This document shows, piece by piece, positions 4,514 through 5,919 of a stretch of DNA of 5,919 nt. How positions within the stretch are numbered: position 1 is the first letter of the stretch; every line of letters starts with the position of its first letter. The notes below the pieces were generated by a model. It was not told where the DNA came from and did no database searches. It saw only the letters and a list, made by a program, of their open reading frames with translations. Position numbers and translations under genes: made by a program. This DNA is from an uncultured Campylobacter sp. (GTDB taxonomy: Bacteria; Campylobacterota; Campylobacteria; Campylobacterales; Campylobacteraceae): positions 1-5,919 of the forward strand of contig CALHQN010000349.1 in the NCBI GenBank assembly GCA_938036585.1, given 5' to 3'.

Positions 4514-5919
4514 AGCGGGTCTATATCAAAAACAATCTAAGCTTCGGCGAAGTAAATCTGCGCTTCGGCGCGGGGCTCAATGTATTTACGGGCAGCAGCG
4601 GCGCGGGCAAATCGGTGCTGATGAATGCGATTTTGGCGGTCTTTGCGCTAAAAGACAGCGACGCGGGGCTCATCGAAGCCGATGTGAACAGTGAATTTCA
4701 AATGGACGAGTTTGGCCTGCAAAACGAGACGCCGAATAACTTCAGGCTCGTAAAAGATCGCTCCGTGCGATATTTCATCAACTCACAAGCGGTCTCGAAA
4801 AAAAATCTAAATTTAATTATCGGCGGCTACGTAAAATTTCTAGGCTCCAAAGACAGCGGCGAGATAAATAGCGCGAATTTACTCGCGCTACTTGATGCGT
4901 GCGCCTGCAAAAAAAGCAGCTCGCACGGGCAAAATTTGGCTAAATTTAAAGAGGCTTTCGAGCAATTTATCGCCGTGCAAAAAGAGCTCGCGCAGATTTT
5001 GGAGCAGGAGCGCAAGATCGAGGAGCTGAAGGAATTCGCTCGCTTCGAGATTGAAAAAATCGAGCGCGTATCGCCTAAAATCGGCGAATACGACGAGCTT
5101 TTGCAGATCAAAAAGAAACTCAGCAAAAAAGATAAGATCGAGGAGCTTTGGGCGCAGGCGGAGCAAATTTTTGCTTTCGAGCGCAGCGCGACCGAAGCGC
5201 TGAAGCTTAGCGGCTTTGAGAGCGATTTTTTCGAAGAAGCGATGAACGAGCTGCGACTAAAGCGCGAGAGCCTAAATTTAGATGAGCTGGAAAACATCGA
5301 CATAGAGCAAATTTTAGATCGTATCGAGGCTCTTAGCGCGCTAAATAGGCGCTACGGAAGCGCAGGGGAGGCGTTAGCTACGCTTGAAGCGCGTAAGAAA
5401 GAGCTTGCGCATTATGAGCAGATCGGCTTTGAAAAATCAAAGCTGCAAAGCGAGTTTGAAATTTTAAAAAACCGCACGAACGAGCTTGCGAGCGCGATCA
5501 GCACGGCCAGAAAGAGCGAAAAAGAGCCGCTTGAGAAGCTCATAAATTCCTATCTTAGCGAGCTTTATATGAACGGCGTGAGGCTCGAATTTAAAGAAGC
5601 GGAGCTAAACGAGCACGGACGTGATGAGATCGGCACGAGCATCGATAAAACCGATTTTAAAAGCCTTAGCTCGGGTGAGACAAACCGTCTAAGGCTCGCA
5701 TTTATTGCCGCAAGCTTGGATCTTACGAACAAAGGCGGCGGAATTTTGATCCTAGATGAGATCGATTCAAATTTAAGCGGCAAGGAGGCGATGAGTATCG
5801 CAAACGTGCTAGTGAAAATTTCAAAATTTTATCAAATTTTTGCGATCTCGCACCAGCCGCAGCTTAGCTCCAAGGCTGCGTCACACTTTTTAGTAAGTAA
5901 AACGAACGGCAAATCTAGC
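4507..5919 (+). CDS. recN: DNA repair protein RecN, 3' end beyond the window
   Basis: RecN is an SMC-like ATPase that acts in recombinational repair of double-strand breaks. The frame from ATG 4507 stays open for 471 codons to the window edge with no frameshift; I estimate some 30-40 residues are missing. The N-terminus MLERVYIKN is typical. Walker A GSSGAGKS is at 29-36. A charged, Glu/Lys-rich arm that should form an antiparallel coiled coil spans about 145-345. The ABC signature LSSGETNRLRLA is at 387-398, Walker B ILILDE at 413-418, the D-loop SNLSG at 421-425, and the H-loop histidine is H449 in ISHQPQL. The arm looks about 50 residues shorter than in E. coli RecN (from memory), and Walker A reads GSS rather than the common GET. 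The start lies inside nadK (ATGCTAG) with only GGGGG at 4494-4498 as a weak ribosome binding site, so coupling to nadK is likely. Confidence 0.95.
   Translation, partial: MLERVYIKNNLSFGEVNLRFGAGLNVFTGSSGAGKSVLMNAILAVFALKDSDAGLIEADVNSEFQMDEFGLQNETPNNFRLVKDRSVRYFINSQAVSKKNLNLIIGGYVKFLGSKDSGEINSANLLALLDACACKKSSSHGQNLAKFKEAFEQFIAVQKELAQILEQERKIEELKEFARFEIEKIERVSPKIGEYDELLQIKKKLSKKDKIEELWAQAEQIFAFERSATEALKLSGFESDFFEEAMNELRLKRESLNLDELENIDIEQILDRIEALSALNRRYGSAGEALATLEARKKELAHYEQIGFEKSKLQSEFEILKNRTNELASAISTARKSEKEPLEKLINSYLSELYMNGVRLEFKEAELNEHGRDEIGTSIDKTDFKSLSSGETNRLRLAFIAASLDLTNKGGGILILDEIDSNLSGKEAMSIANVLVKISKFYQIFAISHQPQLSSKAASHFLVSKTNGKSS

Noticed and set aside
4827..5303. Minus-strand open frame of 158 residues opposite recN
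   Set aside because: Its Ser/Phe-rich translation is what the Glu/Lys-rich recN coiled coil gives on the other strand; recN itself is open and well conserved.
5916..5918. TAG near the right edge as the recN stop codon
   Set aside because: It is out of frame; the recN reading frame ends ...Lys-Ser-Ser at the window edge, so the gene is simply cut off.

Overview
The window looks like a piece of an epsilonproteobacterial chromosome, most likely a Campylobacter with a comparatively high GC content (C. gracilis, showae, rectus or curvus type). The reasons are the gene order ppa / adk / aspS facing away from nadK / recN, which I recall from C. jejuni; the closeness of AspRS, NadK and RecN to epsilonproteobacterial forms; and the AT-rich AAATTT-studded style of the DNA. 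The species is an inference. No mobile element, CRISPR array, tRNA or rRNA is visible.

Layout. Positions 1-101 are non-coding and hold a perfect 12-bp hairpin that probably ends the leftward transcript. On the minus strand, reading right to left, come aspS (aspartyl-tRNA synthetase), adk (adenylate kinase, overlapping aspS by 4 nt as ATGA), a roughly 200-nt non-coding gap rich in TAAATTTA palindromes and a long hairpin, a small exported BOF/YgiW-type OB-fold protein, and ppa (inorganic pyrophosphatase, whose ribosome binding site abuts the stop codon of the BOF gene). A short divergent promoter region (3536-3631) separates aspS from nadK (NAD kinase) on the plus strand. nadK overlaps recN (DNA repair SMC-like ATPase) by 7 nt, and recN runs off the right edge.

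How the genes fit together. AspRS makes AMP and PPi; Adk returns AMP to the adenylate pool and Ppa hydrolyses PPi, so the leftward cluster contains an aminoacylation enzyme and the enzymes that clear both of its by-products. The BOF protein is predicted to be periplasmic and has no evident link to that chemistry. NadK supplies NADP, and RecN acts in double-strand break repair; the two are probably translationally coupled.

Two starts differ from the longest open frames. aspS most likely begins at a TTG at 3535, and the BOF gene at the ATG at 986; both are preceded by a good Shine-Dalgarno sequence at the same 5-nt spacing seen for adk and ppa. I see no undescribed multi-gene system here. The most notable non-coding signals are the structured gap after adk, the inverted repeat in the divergent promoter, and a strong excess of AAATTT across the whole window.
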